NCBI GenBank assembly: GCA_038380435.1
Contig: JAWZYU010000024.1
Coordinates: forward strand, 54,770,613-54,834,612
Reading direction: 5' to 3'
Length of the DNA stretch: 64,000 bases
DNA from: Ryuthela nishihirai
Lineage: Eukaryota; Arthropoda; Arachnida; Araneae; Heptathelidae
The notes beneath the pieces were generated by a model. It did no database searches. It worked only from the letters and a program-made list of their open reading frames with translations, and was not told the origin of the DNA. The translations under genes were made by a program, and so were the position numbers. Below are positions 34,300-45,754 of this stretch, in pieces. How positions within the stretch are numbered: position 1 is the stretch's first letter; each line of letters opens with the position of its first letter.

Positions 34300-36220
34300 T
34301 GGCCTTGTAGGGCCCATATTCATGCCTACAGCCAGAGCCTCTCAAGCACTTAATCCTGGCCAATTTTGGCACATTTCACAGAATGATATTAGTTAGGTTT
34401 GGCTGCATCTTAGCATACAAGAACACAGCATTCAAATGTGCTAATGAGATGTTTTGGGATGAGATTGGAGGGATAGAGAAAAAGGTGTTGAAAAGAGATT
34501 ATCTGACTTCAATTCTTCCAGAGGCTGCCAAGTCACAGTGGAGTGCTTCTTCTTTTAAGGCTGCATTAATGAGTTTTTCCCCTGGATGGTGACTTGCCCA
34601 TCTGGATGGCCCCTTGCTCTTTCCAGGGATAAGCACTGTGCAATGATGCCTAGTTTAGGTCATTACTTCAAACAGCAAGGAGATAGATCTCAAGTCCTAT
34701 GCACTCTCTTCATCTCATTTTCATTTTCCATTGGTGGGTGTGCACCCAACAGGACATCATGATGATGTTTGGGTCTCCTCATTGATTGGTGTCATTACCA
34801 TGCATATGATGAGCACAGGATGTGTATGCAGACTGAGAATGAGGGAATGGCATGCCCTGGAGCTTTCCAGGAAAACTTTTTATGTATAATACTTTCACGG
34901 TGCTTCCCAAAAGCAACAGGTGAGGTGGCAAAATAAAGAATCAAGAAGGGGAAAAATGGGAAAGTGTGGCAGTCCATTTTGCAAATAGAGCCAGTTGGAG
35001 GCTGTAGACAAATGGTGAAACCATAGTGCAAACCTGCGTTTACGACAACTGAAATCATAGCGCAAGCCTGTGGTTATGTCAACTGAAACGTGCACTGTTT
35101 CACTTCCACTGTCTTACTGCTCTCTGCTATGGGTAGCTTTTATTGGAGTCTTGGGATCAACAATGCTGCCTCTATTTCCAGCACTATGTGACATGCTGTT
35201 GTCACATAGTGCTGGACTGTTGTCACATGGAATAATTTGCATAGCACCTATGTACTACATGTAGTAATTGATATGGTATCCCTGCATTCATCCTTTATGG
35301 GTGTTGTAATTTTTGCATCCATGAGTGTAATTGCTGTTTGTTACACAGTTTAATTTTTTCACATCTAATATTTTACAGTTAATTACAATTGTATTCATCT
35401 TTCTTTAAAAGTCCCAAGTCATATATAATTGTTATTTCTCAGACTGAAAAAATAGTGAAATAATTATTGTAAGATGTTAAAAATATTGCAAATCATTTAT
35501 TAATATAAATAGCAGATTTATTGAATGTTGCTTTGGTCTGTAATAATTTGTCTCCCAGAAAGTCATTTTTTTTTTCTGGGATTCCTTCCAGCACTTTGTG
35601 GATACATTGTTGCTATTAGTAAACAAGAAAACGCATATCTACTATAATTGTAGTCACACCTATTTAGAGAAAAGCACATTGTACATGATTCAAGAACTAA
35701 TAAGAGTAGTGGGGAAAAAATTATATGTTATATAAGAGAAATCTGTATACTGAATTTAAGGGGTCCTGACTTTACTATATCCAATTTTCCTGACCCAACC
35801 AACCCTTAAGTTGCTTTAAGTTTTGACAGGTGGAAACTACAAGGTCAGTGGGATTGTGAATTCCTGTTATTGGTCCATATGTTTTTTATTCTCCAAAGCA
35901 TGACAAGTGAAATATATATATTGCCATATTCAAAACATTTCTGATTCCATTCTTGATGAGAATACCCCATTGGCTGAATTGTAAAACCTAGTTCCCAGCA
36001 GTAGGATGCATCACCACATTTTGTACTAATTGTTCAGGACTTTTTAGGCCAAGCCTGGCCAACCTCTGCAGCTCATAAAACAAAACACTGAAAGTGGCTA
36101 ATTTCTTCAGATATTTTTGACCCAACATTTTTAGATGCATAATTAAATGATTTTGTCAAATCATTACTCATTTAGAAATGTGTGTTTTTGCTTTTAAATA
36201 GATAATTTTTCCTCTGTCTC
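34300..36220. other. Intron sequence with a 16-bp perfect hairpin
   Basis: At 35178-35193 and 35200-35215 lie perfect inverted complements (CCAGCACTATGTGACA) with a 6-base loop. A two-unit imperfect repeat (AACCATAGTGCAAACCTGCG-like) spans about 35017-35090. Otherwise no element or coding homology is recognised. Confidence 0.5.
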
Positions 36221-36225
36221 TTTAA

Positions 36226-37699
36226 CCCTTCCAGTGTCCAGACTGAAAAACTGGTTTCCATCCAGAGGCGAAGCTATTTTCTCCCTATGCTCAGCCAAAA
36301 AAAATTTAACTTTAGAGCTTTTTTTTTTTTGCAAATAACTAATGAAAGGAATTATGGCATGTTATATGCCAAATTAATCAGCATTTGATTCTGCATTTTC
36401 TGAAAATATATGTAACAAAGAAAATGACTAGTTTCATTTTAATAGAACTTTTTTAGAGTCATATAGTAAAAAAAAATGCATCTGGCAACACAAAAATTTA
36501 TTTTAAAAAAAACTAATAGATATAATGTATATGGATAGAAAGGTTATTTATTTATGAATAATAAAAAAATTACTTTTCTTGGTGCCATACTTTGAAAAAA
36601 TTCCAGGCTTTTAGCTGGAAATTTTAATTGTGCTGAGTCAGATAAACAAGTCAACTTTAGAATTAAAAAAACAATCAATGAAAATAGGTAAATGTACCAA
36701 ATAAAACAGAATTTAATTACAAATTTTATGAAAATAGATAATATAAACAAATTTACAAGCATATTTATTTTACTAAATCTTTTTCAATATGATATGGTGA
36801 AAAAAAGATCACACTATACAAATTAAAGCTTAATTTTGGAAAACCTGATGAAAAAAATAGTTAAATTATATATTAATCAAAAGGAAATTCCCTCCTGTAT
36901 AATACAATATTTAATCTGAAATATAATATTTAATTCTTTTTATAAACATCCACTATAGAGTCACTTAACTGCATGTGTAAGAAATAACTAGGTCACTGTG
37001 CTCAACCAAAGACTCAACTGCACCTGCTACCATGATGTATTTTATACTGCACTGAACTTTCGAACTGCAACTGTTCTTGCTTCCTTTCTAAGAAAACGAT
37101 TTTTTTTTTTTAGTTATCGTTTCAATATGAATAGTGGAAAATACTTGTAGAATGCTGGGACAAATGATAAAAATAATTCTGTAATTACTGATATAGGTTA
37201 ATGGCAGAAAGGAGTGTAAAATGGGAAAGAAAATAGTCAATGTGTACTTTGCAATTACTTCCAAAATCTTCCGTTTCTAAAAATAGCAGTTTTTTTTTTT
37301 TTATTTATTTTACAGGAGATTTTCAAAACTTTGAGGAAAAATTTCTTGATAATATTTCCAATCAAACTTGTGAGCTTAAATCGGGTGATTGTTTCAGCAA
37401 AGGGTAACATTAACAAACAAATTGGCAATAGCACTTCTAAGAAATGGCAATTAGATGGCTTTAACAAGTGATTTATATTGTAGTTCAATAAAATATGCAT
37501 CAAATGAAAAGACAATATTTTTTTTCAAGCCTGAATTATATATTTTTATAAGATGTATATAAAAAATTTACAATGGCAATTTTTATTTTTAAAATTTGCA
37601 TTTTTTTTTTGTTGTTGTTGTACTGAAAATGTATACAGCCGTCCTAAGCCTCACTATGGATTCTGCGAATGTATACAGATGACATGGACATTGGAAGGG
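36226..37699. mobile_element. piggyBac-like non-autonomous element with TTAA duplication
   Basis: The ends are inverted repeats CCCTTCCAGTGTCCA (from 36226) and TGGACATTGGAAGGG (to 37699), with one mismatch. TTAA is duplicated outside at 36222-36225 and 37700-37703. TTAA target choice and CCC...GGG termini are hallmarks of piggyBac. The 1474-bp interior has no transposase and is AT-rich. Partial relatives lie at 7313-7590 and 54890-55333. Confidence 0.85.
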
Positions 37700-38122
37700 T
37701 TAAGAATATAATGTTTTTTTCAGTGGCCCTTTGCTAGATTTGGGTTTGCCACCCCTATTTCAGGCATTACTTTCCCAAAGAAGTGGATTGGATGTCAGAA
37801 AGCCTTTAAGGTCACAGTCCCATGCCCTTTTATTTATTTCTTTGGGGTTACCTACACTAGCCTTAAGTCAGTGGTATACATTGACTGTCCAAAACCATAT
37901 ACAAATTGAAGGACAGGGTGGTTGAAGAATACCTGCAGTGTATTGAGAAAATCAGTCATTTTGCATAACTCATATTGAAAAATGCTTTATGTCTGACCAA
38001 CAGTTTGAACATTTACTTCATTTGCCTATGGTGCATGACTTATGCACTATCCTCTATACTGAATTTGGTTGACCCTTCCCATTAACGAAGAGTTATTGAT
38101 CGAATAAGCAAACTCTCTAAAG

Positions 38123-38590
38123 CAGAGGTCATCAACTTTTTTTTTATCTTTGAGGGAACATTTTAAATTATTGTGAGTGTGAAGTATGCATAAAGCAACA
38201 AAAGTTTATATGTACCAATATTTATTTAAAAAATGTGTATATATAAACACCATTAAAGGACATATTAAACAATTATACATGCAAGTCAAATCAATGAAAT
38301 AAAAATAAATCAGTGTGACACTTAATCCTTCAAATCTTCAGCCATCTTATTATAATTTAGCATGTAACTTGAGTTTTCTGTTCTTAGGCAGTTGTCTAAA
38401 TTGGAATTGATAAGAGTGGATCTATATTTAGATTAAGTATTCCATGTTTGAAAAAAAAATGGCATGCAAGAATATGTTGAAACACAGTAAGAATATATTT
38501 TTAGGACAGTTTCCTATTAAAGGATATCTTTTTACATTCACAGAATTCTGACATGGAACTAGATTGCAAGTGCCACATTGCCAACCTCTG
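38123..38590. mobile_element. hAT-type non-autonomous element
   Basis: The left end CAGAGGTCATCAAC and the right end GCCAACCTCTG are near complements. The flanks CTCTAAAG (38115-38122) and CTCTAAAA (38591-38598) match 7 of 8, as for a hAT target duplication. It sits just 124 bp upstream of a gemin5 exon. No coding. Confidence 0.78.
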
Positions 38591-38714
38591 CTCTAAAATA
38601 TATAAAGTACAACAGTTTTTTTTTTTTGTTCATTACAGTGAAATATTTGTTTTCAGGTGCTATATTATTTTCATCTGTCATATCAAAGTAATACAATTGT
38701 AATGAATTATTTAG

Positions 38715-38834
38715 AGATGCTCTTGCTCTTGCCAAAGTTCGACTGCCTTCTTCAGATCCTATAATTCAAGAGCTTTTAGCTAGTTGGGCTTCAAAAGCAG
38801 ACAAAGATGCAAACTATGAACTTGCAGCTAAATG
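38715..38834 (+). CDS. gemin5: gemin5 exon 5 in window (TPR-like helices, LAKVRLP motif)
   Basis: The acceptor is TTATTTAG and the donor is AAATG/GTGAGT, phase 2 at both ends. It encodes DALALAKVRLPSSDPIIQEL, nearly collinear with vertebrate [20 protein letters not shown], then LASWASKADKDANYELAAKC across the junction, matching [20 protein letters not shown]. Coding potential and homology are strong. It follows a 12.2-kb intron. Confidence 0.96.
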
Positions 38835-39231
38835 GTGAGTATTTTAAGTAGTCCTTTTTTTTAAAAGGGTAATAAAAGTTATAGACCTACCTATATTGAT
38901 TTTTATGGCTAAAAATCTTGGAAATTATTGATTCAGCAATAACTGAAATGTGCAAAGTAGATTTGAACTTATAAATGAAATATGCCATAATCATTGTTCA
39001 ATTATTAGTACAGATTTTTTTTTGCGTACAAGAAAAACCTGTAATTTCAACCATGTAATATCAAAACTCACCAAATTCATATGTCATTAAGAAACATTTT
39101 TTCCCGGAATTAAATTAGGTCAAATGTATAATTTCATAATTGTTTGATGTCTTTTAGTTATTTTCTGTGAAAGTAGATATCACTAGATTTTGTTTTTCCT
39201 ATTATATCTCCAAGTTCTGTAATTTAATGAG

Positions 39232-39727
39232 TAGTGTGGCATGATTTAGCAATTGTAATAATCTCTGCTAACTATAGAATGCTCAGTTTCAGCACAAAGT
39301 TTTGCCATTTACCAAATTCAGCGCTAACATTGTTTGTTTATTCTATGATTCAAAAACTGGAAAATAATATTTCATTACACTCATATAGTTCTCATCTGAA
39401 CACATATATTTTAAAAGTTGTATATAACACTCATTATGAATTATGATAGTGTGGCATGATTTAGAAATCGTAATAGTCTCTGCTGACTGTAGAATGCTCA
39501 GTTTCAGGCACAAGTTTTGCCACTTACCAAATTTATTGCTAACATTGTATATTTAAACTAATCTAAATTTTAAACTAATCTATGATTCAAAAACTGTGGA
39601 AAATAATATTTCATTACACTCGTATATTTCTCATCTGTACACTCATATATTTTAAAAGTTGTATCTAACACTCATTATGAATTATGACCTAAATGTAAAT
39701 TTAGGTCATAATTCATAATGAGTGTTA
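39232..39727. repeat. Tandem repeat ending in a perfect hairpin
   Basis: Two diverged units start TAGTGTGGCATGATTTAG at 39232 and 39447 and end ACACTCATTATGAATTATGA. The last 29 bases of the second unit (39666-39694) are followed, after a 4-base loop, by their perfect inverted complement (39699-39727). Confidence 0.92.
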
Positions 39728-40137
39728 AATAGATTTTATAAAAGGAGAGAATATTATATGACAGTTCAAATTCATCTGTTTCTATTTAAATTATTATTTC
39801 AAAAATATTTTTAATAAAATAGCTGTATACATCTAGAAGGATTTATATACACAAGCAATAATGCATAACTACAGTGATATATTTTAGCTATAACATACAC
39901 ACAGCTTAAATATATATATAATTTAGACTTCCCTATTACACCCTAAATTACCTTAATTCGAGTAAAAATTGTATGACAATCAATAGGTTTACACAACAGA
40001 TAATACTTTATTAGATTTTCAGAACAGTGCAGTAGGTGAGTATCTTCTGGTCCAATTTTAACTGTTTATATGTTACCATACCTTAACTTACAAAGAATCA
40101 GAAGAGCAGTCCCAGTCCAATATCCATTGGTAAGGTA

Positions 40138-40510
40138 TATGTATTCCAATACAACTTCCAGGTATGTGACAGCATTTCAGTGGCATTTCAACTAATACCT
40201 GCTTTAGGCCTGTCATAGTAGATGATGCTGATGGCATAAAATAAGCATTCATGAACTACTTACTGCACAGTGGCATATAAATAAAATTAATGTGAATTTA
40301 ACTTATTGACTCTCAAACTAGAATTTAAATTTAAAAGCATTGAAGGCAAACTTATAAATCGCTTTAATTTTGTTTGGTGTAGCTGTATAGTACCCAGTTC
40401 ATAAATGCTTATTGTATGCAGTCAACATCATCAACTATGACAAACATGAGGCACATATTTGATCTTACAGTGCTGCTTTACATACCTGGAAGTTGTATTA
40501 GAATACATAC
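40138..40510. repeat. Foldback repeat with arms of about 115-120 bp
   Basis: The outer 27 bases (GTATTCCAATACAACTTCCA... at 40141) recur inverted at 40480-40506 with one mismatch. Complementarity continues inward less perfectly through TGTTTGTCATAGTTGATG-like and CATAAATGCTTATT-like segments (about 40200-40262 against 40394-40450). No target duplication found. Flanks 39728-40137 and 40511-40959 are unassigned. Confidence 0.75.
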
Positions 40511-40959
40511 TAAAATATACAAGTCGGGAGTCATAAGGCAGAATCAGCTATATTACTAGTAGCAGACATGCTTAACAATCTGCCAAAATTTTGTGGATTT
40601 ATGAAATTTTGAAACTTTTTTTCTTAGCAGCGCTCAAAGATACTGCTATATAACAATACGATACTGTTGCTATATTAAGTTTGCAATAAACTTGCTTATC
40701 AAAATGTTTATCTATCATGTGTGTGTGTGACACTTCTAATCTTTATATACATGCAATAAAGATCTTAACTATCAGCAATAACAGCACTAAAACTTCAGTA
40801 CCTTTGACTAATACAAAAGTTAACTTCTTGCTCGACAAAAATTTTTGGCTTAAGCTGCCATTAAATATGATTAGTGTATATAACTAATGAGCTCAAAAAT
40901 TTGTTAACTTTGACAATCACATTAAATAACATACAATTTATACATACATATATATACAG

Positions 40960-42004
40960 TGTAATGCTCCAAAGATTATTAACTTTTCAAGTTGGACCTT
41001 TCAATCCAAATTTATTCAAAATTCCAGATAGCTTTGTCGGGCAGCAAGCACTTGCCAATATAAGTTGAAATAGGGTTCGTTAAGTATTTGTCAAGCATTA
41101 CTTATCGAGTAAGAATTCAAAAAAGGATTGTCAAGTTTAATTAAAGTTTAAATCTAATCAAAAAATCAATCTAATCAAAAACTGTGGAAAATTGCTCGTT
41201 GCTCGAGAGAAAAATAGTAAAAATTCAAAAGTTTCTGAAACAAACAGAGTTTATTTCCAAAAAATTCAAACACTGATCAATTCATTGATGAGCGCAAAAA
41301 GTTGGAGTACTAACAACAAATATTCAGCGGAAAATTTTTTCACCGACATACGGGATTTGAACCTGCATCTCTCCAGAAACATGCCAGAGTATTCTTCCAG
41401 TTGAACTAATGCTAGCTAATCTTTTTTCCGCTAATTTTAAGACAACTCTATCATGGAGTTTTTTCGGGGTAACCATTGGCACCATCTATGATCTCTGGTG
41501 GCAGTTATTACCTTAATATTGCACAGAGTGAGATGGAAATAAATAAGTCTCATCACACTATTTAGCGTCATTAATGATTTAAACATAGATGAATAATCAC
41601 AGTGTTACCTGTTGCTCATTTGGCGTTGATAAATCAATAAATATTCAGCAGAACAAATATACTAACAACTCACATCTATCTAAATCTACTACATCTCTCT
41701 CCACTATCTGTCAATTCTGACTCTACACCATTTCACAAAACTGACTGTGACCTGACGTCACTTAGTTATATCATAGCATAATCTGACGATCGCGCTAGCT
41801 ATGGTGCAAGACGGGTCATGTCCTACATGTGCAAGTTTGTGGTTGACAATCAAAAGGTCGGAGTTGCGCATGCGCAACTCCTATGGCTCGGAAATGAGAA
41901 TGGCAATGTCCAAAAAATAATAATAATCCCCAAAATGATAAATATAGCGTAAATAAAGCAAAACTGGTTAAGGAAAAGTAAAAGTGAATGGGTGGACCAT
42001 CACA
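40960..42004. repeat. LTR-like unit 1 (interrupted by family D repeat)
   Basis: The unit begins TGTAATGCTCCAAAG and ends GGTGGACCATCACA. It is collinear with unit 2 at 42044-42910 through TCGAGTAAGAATTC, GTTTATTTCCAAAAA, ACTGTGACCTGACGTCACTT, CATGCGCAACTCC and AAAACTGGTTAAGGAAAAG. TGT...ACA termini and direct repetition suggest LTRs, but no internal coding region or clear outer target duplication is present. Without its insertion it is about 690 bp. Confidence 0.55.
41318..41659 (-). repeat. tRNA-related repeat, family D, with target duplication
   Basis: Bracketed by TACTAACAAC at 41308-41317 and 41660-41669. It is absent at the equivalent point of unit 2. On the minus strand it contains GATGGTGCCAATGGTTACC, a tRNA-like module (TTAGTTCAACTGG... 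GGTTCAAATCCCG) and GCTGAATATTTATTGATTTA. A GCTGAATATTT motif occurs near both ends, so it may be a composite or dimeric unit. Confidence 0.75.
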
Positions 42005-42043
42005 CAGTCCCTGTGTATGGTGCACCACTTTCTTTATTGGCTC

Positions 42044-42910
42044 TGTAACGCTCCAAATGTGTGATAAACTTTTCTTTGGACCTTTTGATCCAATTTAAAC
42101 TAACTTTCCGAATAGCTTTGGGCACCAGGCAATTAATCTTGCCAAATGAGGATTTGCTAAGTATATTGACATTACTTATAAAAATAAATACCCCCTCAAG
42201 CAGCTGCTTGCCACAGAGGTCTGACAGGAGTCTGTCAGTATATATGCCATAGTAGAAGGTCTGAGAGGATGGCAGGACCTCAGCAGAAAAATGACACATA
42301 CATCCATGCCTTACCTAGGGCTCAAACCCAGGTCCCTTAGATCAGTAGCCAAGCGTGCTAACTACTCGACCACGGGACAGCCGACGTTACTTAGTGAGTA
42401 AAAAATCAAAAGATTGTCAAATTATTAAAGTTAAATCTTAATAGAAATCAATTATCGTTGCTCAAGAGCAAAGTCAAAATATTTCATATAACAAAGATTA
42501 TTTCCAAAAATTTCAAGACTCACCACATAAACTGATGAATGCAACAAAAGTCTGAGCAACTAAAAGCTCATATCTAGCTCCATATCTACTGCATCTTACT
42601 AACTTCCATTCTCTTACTGACTCCATGACCTAACGTCACTTAGTACACATGTGGCATGCAACTGACACGTGTCTTGCACACTGGAAAAAACATTTGCATA
42701 AACTTACAATCGTGCACTAACTTCTTCTTATGTGCGCATTAGCAGCTGCCAATCAAAAGTTGGAGTTTTGCATGTGCAACTCCTTTAGCAAATCAGAAGA
42801 GGGAAAAGTGATAAGTCCAACTGAAGAATAAATCCCCAGAATGATAAATATAATGCAAATAAAGTAAAACTGGTTAAGGAAAAGGAAAAGTGAATGGGTG
42901 GACCATCACA
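42044..42910. repeat. LTR-like unit 2 (interrupted by SINE B)
   Basis: The unit begins TGTAACGCTCCAAAT and ends GGTGGACCATCACA, 39 bp after the end of unit 1. It contains the same landmarks in the same order as unit 1, plus a SINE B. The interval 42911-43239 is unassigned. Confidence 0.55.
42179..42382 (-). mobile_element. SINE B inside LTR-like unit 2
   Basis: Complete reverse copy with tail AAATACCCCCTCAAGCAGC and a tRNA-like head. The target duplication is GACATTACTTA at 42168-42178 and GACGTTACTTA at 42383-42393. Unit 1 has the unfilled site (GCATTACTTATCGAG). Confidence 0.9.
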
Positions 42911-43239
42911 ATAATTTTTCACCATCATAATCTTCTATCATACACTGAAACACGAAATGTTTCCCATCTGTGGTTATTGTAAAGTATTCCAAAACTACAG
43001 ACTTTGTTGGAACTCTCTTTGCCATTGTGAAAGGGGTTTTAGACTTGAAAGTTTAAAACTAGTGAAATTTAGAAGGAACTCGAAATTAAATAAGCACTGG
43101 AAAGAAAAAAATTAATGGCATTAGTGTCTGAAATGGAAAATATTGTGTTTATTATTTAAGTAGTTTAACCACCATGGCTGCCATTGATGTCGCACACAAA
43201 AGTATATTTTATTAAGATTTATATTGAGGTCAGAGTCAA

Positions 43240-44345
43240 TAAAATTGTACCAACTCTTTGGTACACCAAAATTGCTGTTGACTATGACTTCATAGAACTG
43301 ATCTAAACGTTTCCTTTGAGGAAACTACTGACTGTTCCAGACTGAAAAAGCACTCCTTTTATAAGGTACCTATTTTGCATATTCCATGATGTTACATGGG
43401 ATTTGTATGTTTGTTTTTTCCAAACTATACATTAAATTATCTTAGTACATGAAAACTTTTGATGAACAGTGTATATTGGATGTGTACAAATCCCAGTGTT
43501 GATCATTCAGATGGTCATTGTTTAGGAAGATTGCTAGAGCTGGACAATGATTTCCTCAAGTTGAAGATTGGCCCTCATCAAACAATCATCAAACAATCCA
43601 ACAATTGGCAGAAAAATGTCATTTTTGTGTTTACTCTTCAAAAACACCTTCAATCAACTGGAAAGATTCACAGACAAGATATTTGGGTTCCACATTAACT
43701 ATTAGCTAACAACAAAGCCTAGCACAACAATTTCCAATTTGTAGCTAATGAGATGAAACTACTATTTTTCATAAAAAAAAGAATTCTGCAGATAAATTAA
43801 TTATTTGTGTCAACTCTTTGTTCAGGAGTCAATGGAAACTAGTTCGACAGAACAGCTTGTATATTTGATGTGGCATTGTTATCATAATTGACCTTGAGAT
43901 CTTGGAGCAAAATCGGACTACAGCAGCAGATCGCTGTTGTAAACCATTAGGCCATTTGTACATAACTCTAATTGGCAAACATCTCTCACTTGTCAACAAA
44001 AAAGAGGTCATTCTGCAAGACCACATTCTGAAAAAATAACCCAGCAGAAGATCAGATATTTGGGTTGGAAATTTTATCTCACCCTCCATACTCACCCAAA
44101 TATGTGCCATAGATTATAATTTATTCAGATCTCTGCAGCATTTCCTTAGTGGAAAGACATTCTAAAACACTAATATTATCAAAGTGGCTCTCTTAAATAT
44201 TTGCCTAAAAAGCCAGCCACCTTATAGAAGTGTCGCTGCCCTTGATAATGATGGAGATTATATATGTGACTTAACAATAAAATAATTTTAGGAAAAGTGT
44301 TTCCAAAAATAAAGATGGCATTACTTTTTGGTACACCTCATATAT
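43240..44345 (+). pseudogene. mariner transposon, heavily mutated
   Basis: Joined frames show mariner transposase landmarks: LQKHLQSTGKIHRQDIWVPH, then a decayed ...RTACIFDVALLS..., FCKTTF and GLEILSHPPYSPKYVP (mariner LPHPPYSPDLAP) followed by a LFRSLQHFLSGK-like stretch. The right end is TACTTTTTGGTACACCTCAT; a similar TTTGGTACACCAAAA near 43258 may mark the left. It ends about 80 bp before a gemin5 exon. Confidence 0.8.
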
Positions 44346-44422
44346 TAATTTGCTTAATGTGCTTTCATTTCTAAATGTAATCTGTATACATTATTTTTTC
44401 TTTTCAATAAAATGTTTTATAG

Positions 44423-44633
44423 CTATCTTGCTCAAAATCAACCTGTTACTGCTGCAAAGGTGTTGTGCAAAAGATCTGAAGCACTTTCAGCACAAGTTGC
44501 TGCTTATATCTGCCGTAAATATGGACATGACGCTGACGCAGACCAATATTCACTGCTTTGCCTTAAACAGTCACTTCTGTGCAATGAGTGGGAAATTGCA
44601 AGGAAAATGATTAATGAACAACCTAGCATGGAT
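44423..44633 (+). CDS. gemin5: gemin5 exon 6 in window (TPR-like helices, AAKVL motif)
   Basis: The exon starts after TTTTATAG with the last base of a Cys codon and ends in phase 0 at GAT/GTAAGT. It encodes YLAQNQPVTAAKVLCKRSEA, matching vertebrate [20 protein letters not shown]. The second half (SLLCLKQSLLCNEWEIARKM) matches the [20 protein letters not shown] helix pair. This is the middle of the helical dimerisation region. Two overlapping frames are open here, but only the frame in phase with the neighbouring exons gives the homology. Confidence 0.96.
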
Positions 44634-45754
44634 GTAAGTTATATGATTTAATAAATGCAAACTTAATGCAATTAATATTTATTAACTAGCTCCAGGAAAA
44701 AGTGACTTTAAAGTAGATTAAAAGAGGAAGTTAATTGTTTGTACCATACAAATTGCATTTGTAACATTTATTGCTACATTTTATTGTCTTATTTATGCTA
44801 TTCATTTAAAATTATAATATTACAAAACATTATAATGCTAAAACCATAGTGGAAAGTTAATAAAATTAGCTTTACCACATAATCACTATTACTATCTACC
44901 TTTTTTTGACATAATAGTGATCCACCTTTAGTTTGTTATCTACCCCTATCTTATTCACACAAGATGGGTGATACACAAACTATTGTAGTTGAGAGCATTT
45001 TAACTTATTTTTAAAGCGATAAGAGAGTAAAGTTATTTTTACCACAATGGTCCAACATAGCTGTAGCTTTGTGGTTCTTTCTGGCTGATGCACTCACACT
45101 TGAGGCACACTGTTGTTGTTATTTTCTTGTGGTCTTAACTATGTTGAGATGCCAGTCCAGGATTCTTCTAAGTTATTTGTAATCCACGCTATTGGTAGAC
45201 ATACAGTTGACTTTTTTGCCAGTCTTCACTACTCTCCTTATATTCCCAAAACTACTTGGTTCATTCTTATCACATTTGACATGCCAATATAAAAACATAT
45301 AAAAGCCCCTACCCTCTAATAAAATCATAAAAACACTGCAATGTGCATTTCACTCATCTTCATTAGACAGTGTGCATTGCTGGCATACTAGCTGCTTATT
45401 TACAAAGCTGTCCCCCTAGTGGATAGCTAACATTTGTCCTGTAAAGTGATTTAAAATTAGTTTCCACACTGAAGGTAATGGTTTTATATCTGTATTACAT
45501 AAGTTACTCTAATTTAGATTAATAAATAGGTTTTTCATATAATTTAATTATGTTTTAGTTCCAGGTGATGCAATTATTTTAGCTCTTAGCGTATAATTAT
45601 GCAAATTAGCTTGTAGAATAGTCGGTGTCAATGCTGTTTTTCCTAATTCATTATCCAAATCATATTAGAGTCTTTCAGTACTATTAAAAGTATTAAGTAA
45701 AATTTGCAGTTTATCTAGACCATGATCGAAAAACAAAGATAATAGCAAACTTTC
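44634..45754. other. Intron sequence, nothing recognised
   Basis: Ordinary AT-rich intron. No repeat family or coding signal that I can name before the Penelope-like fragment. Confidence 0.45.
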
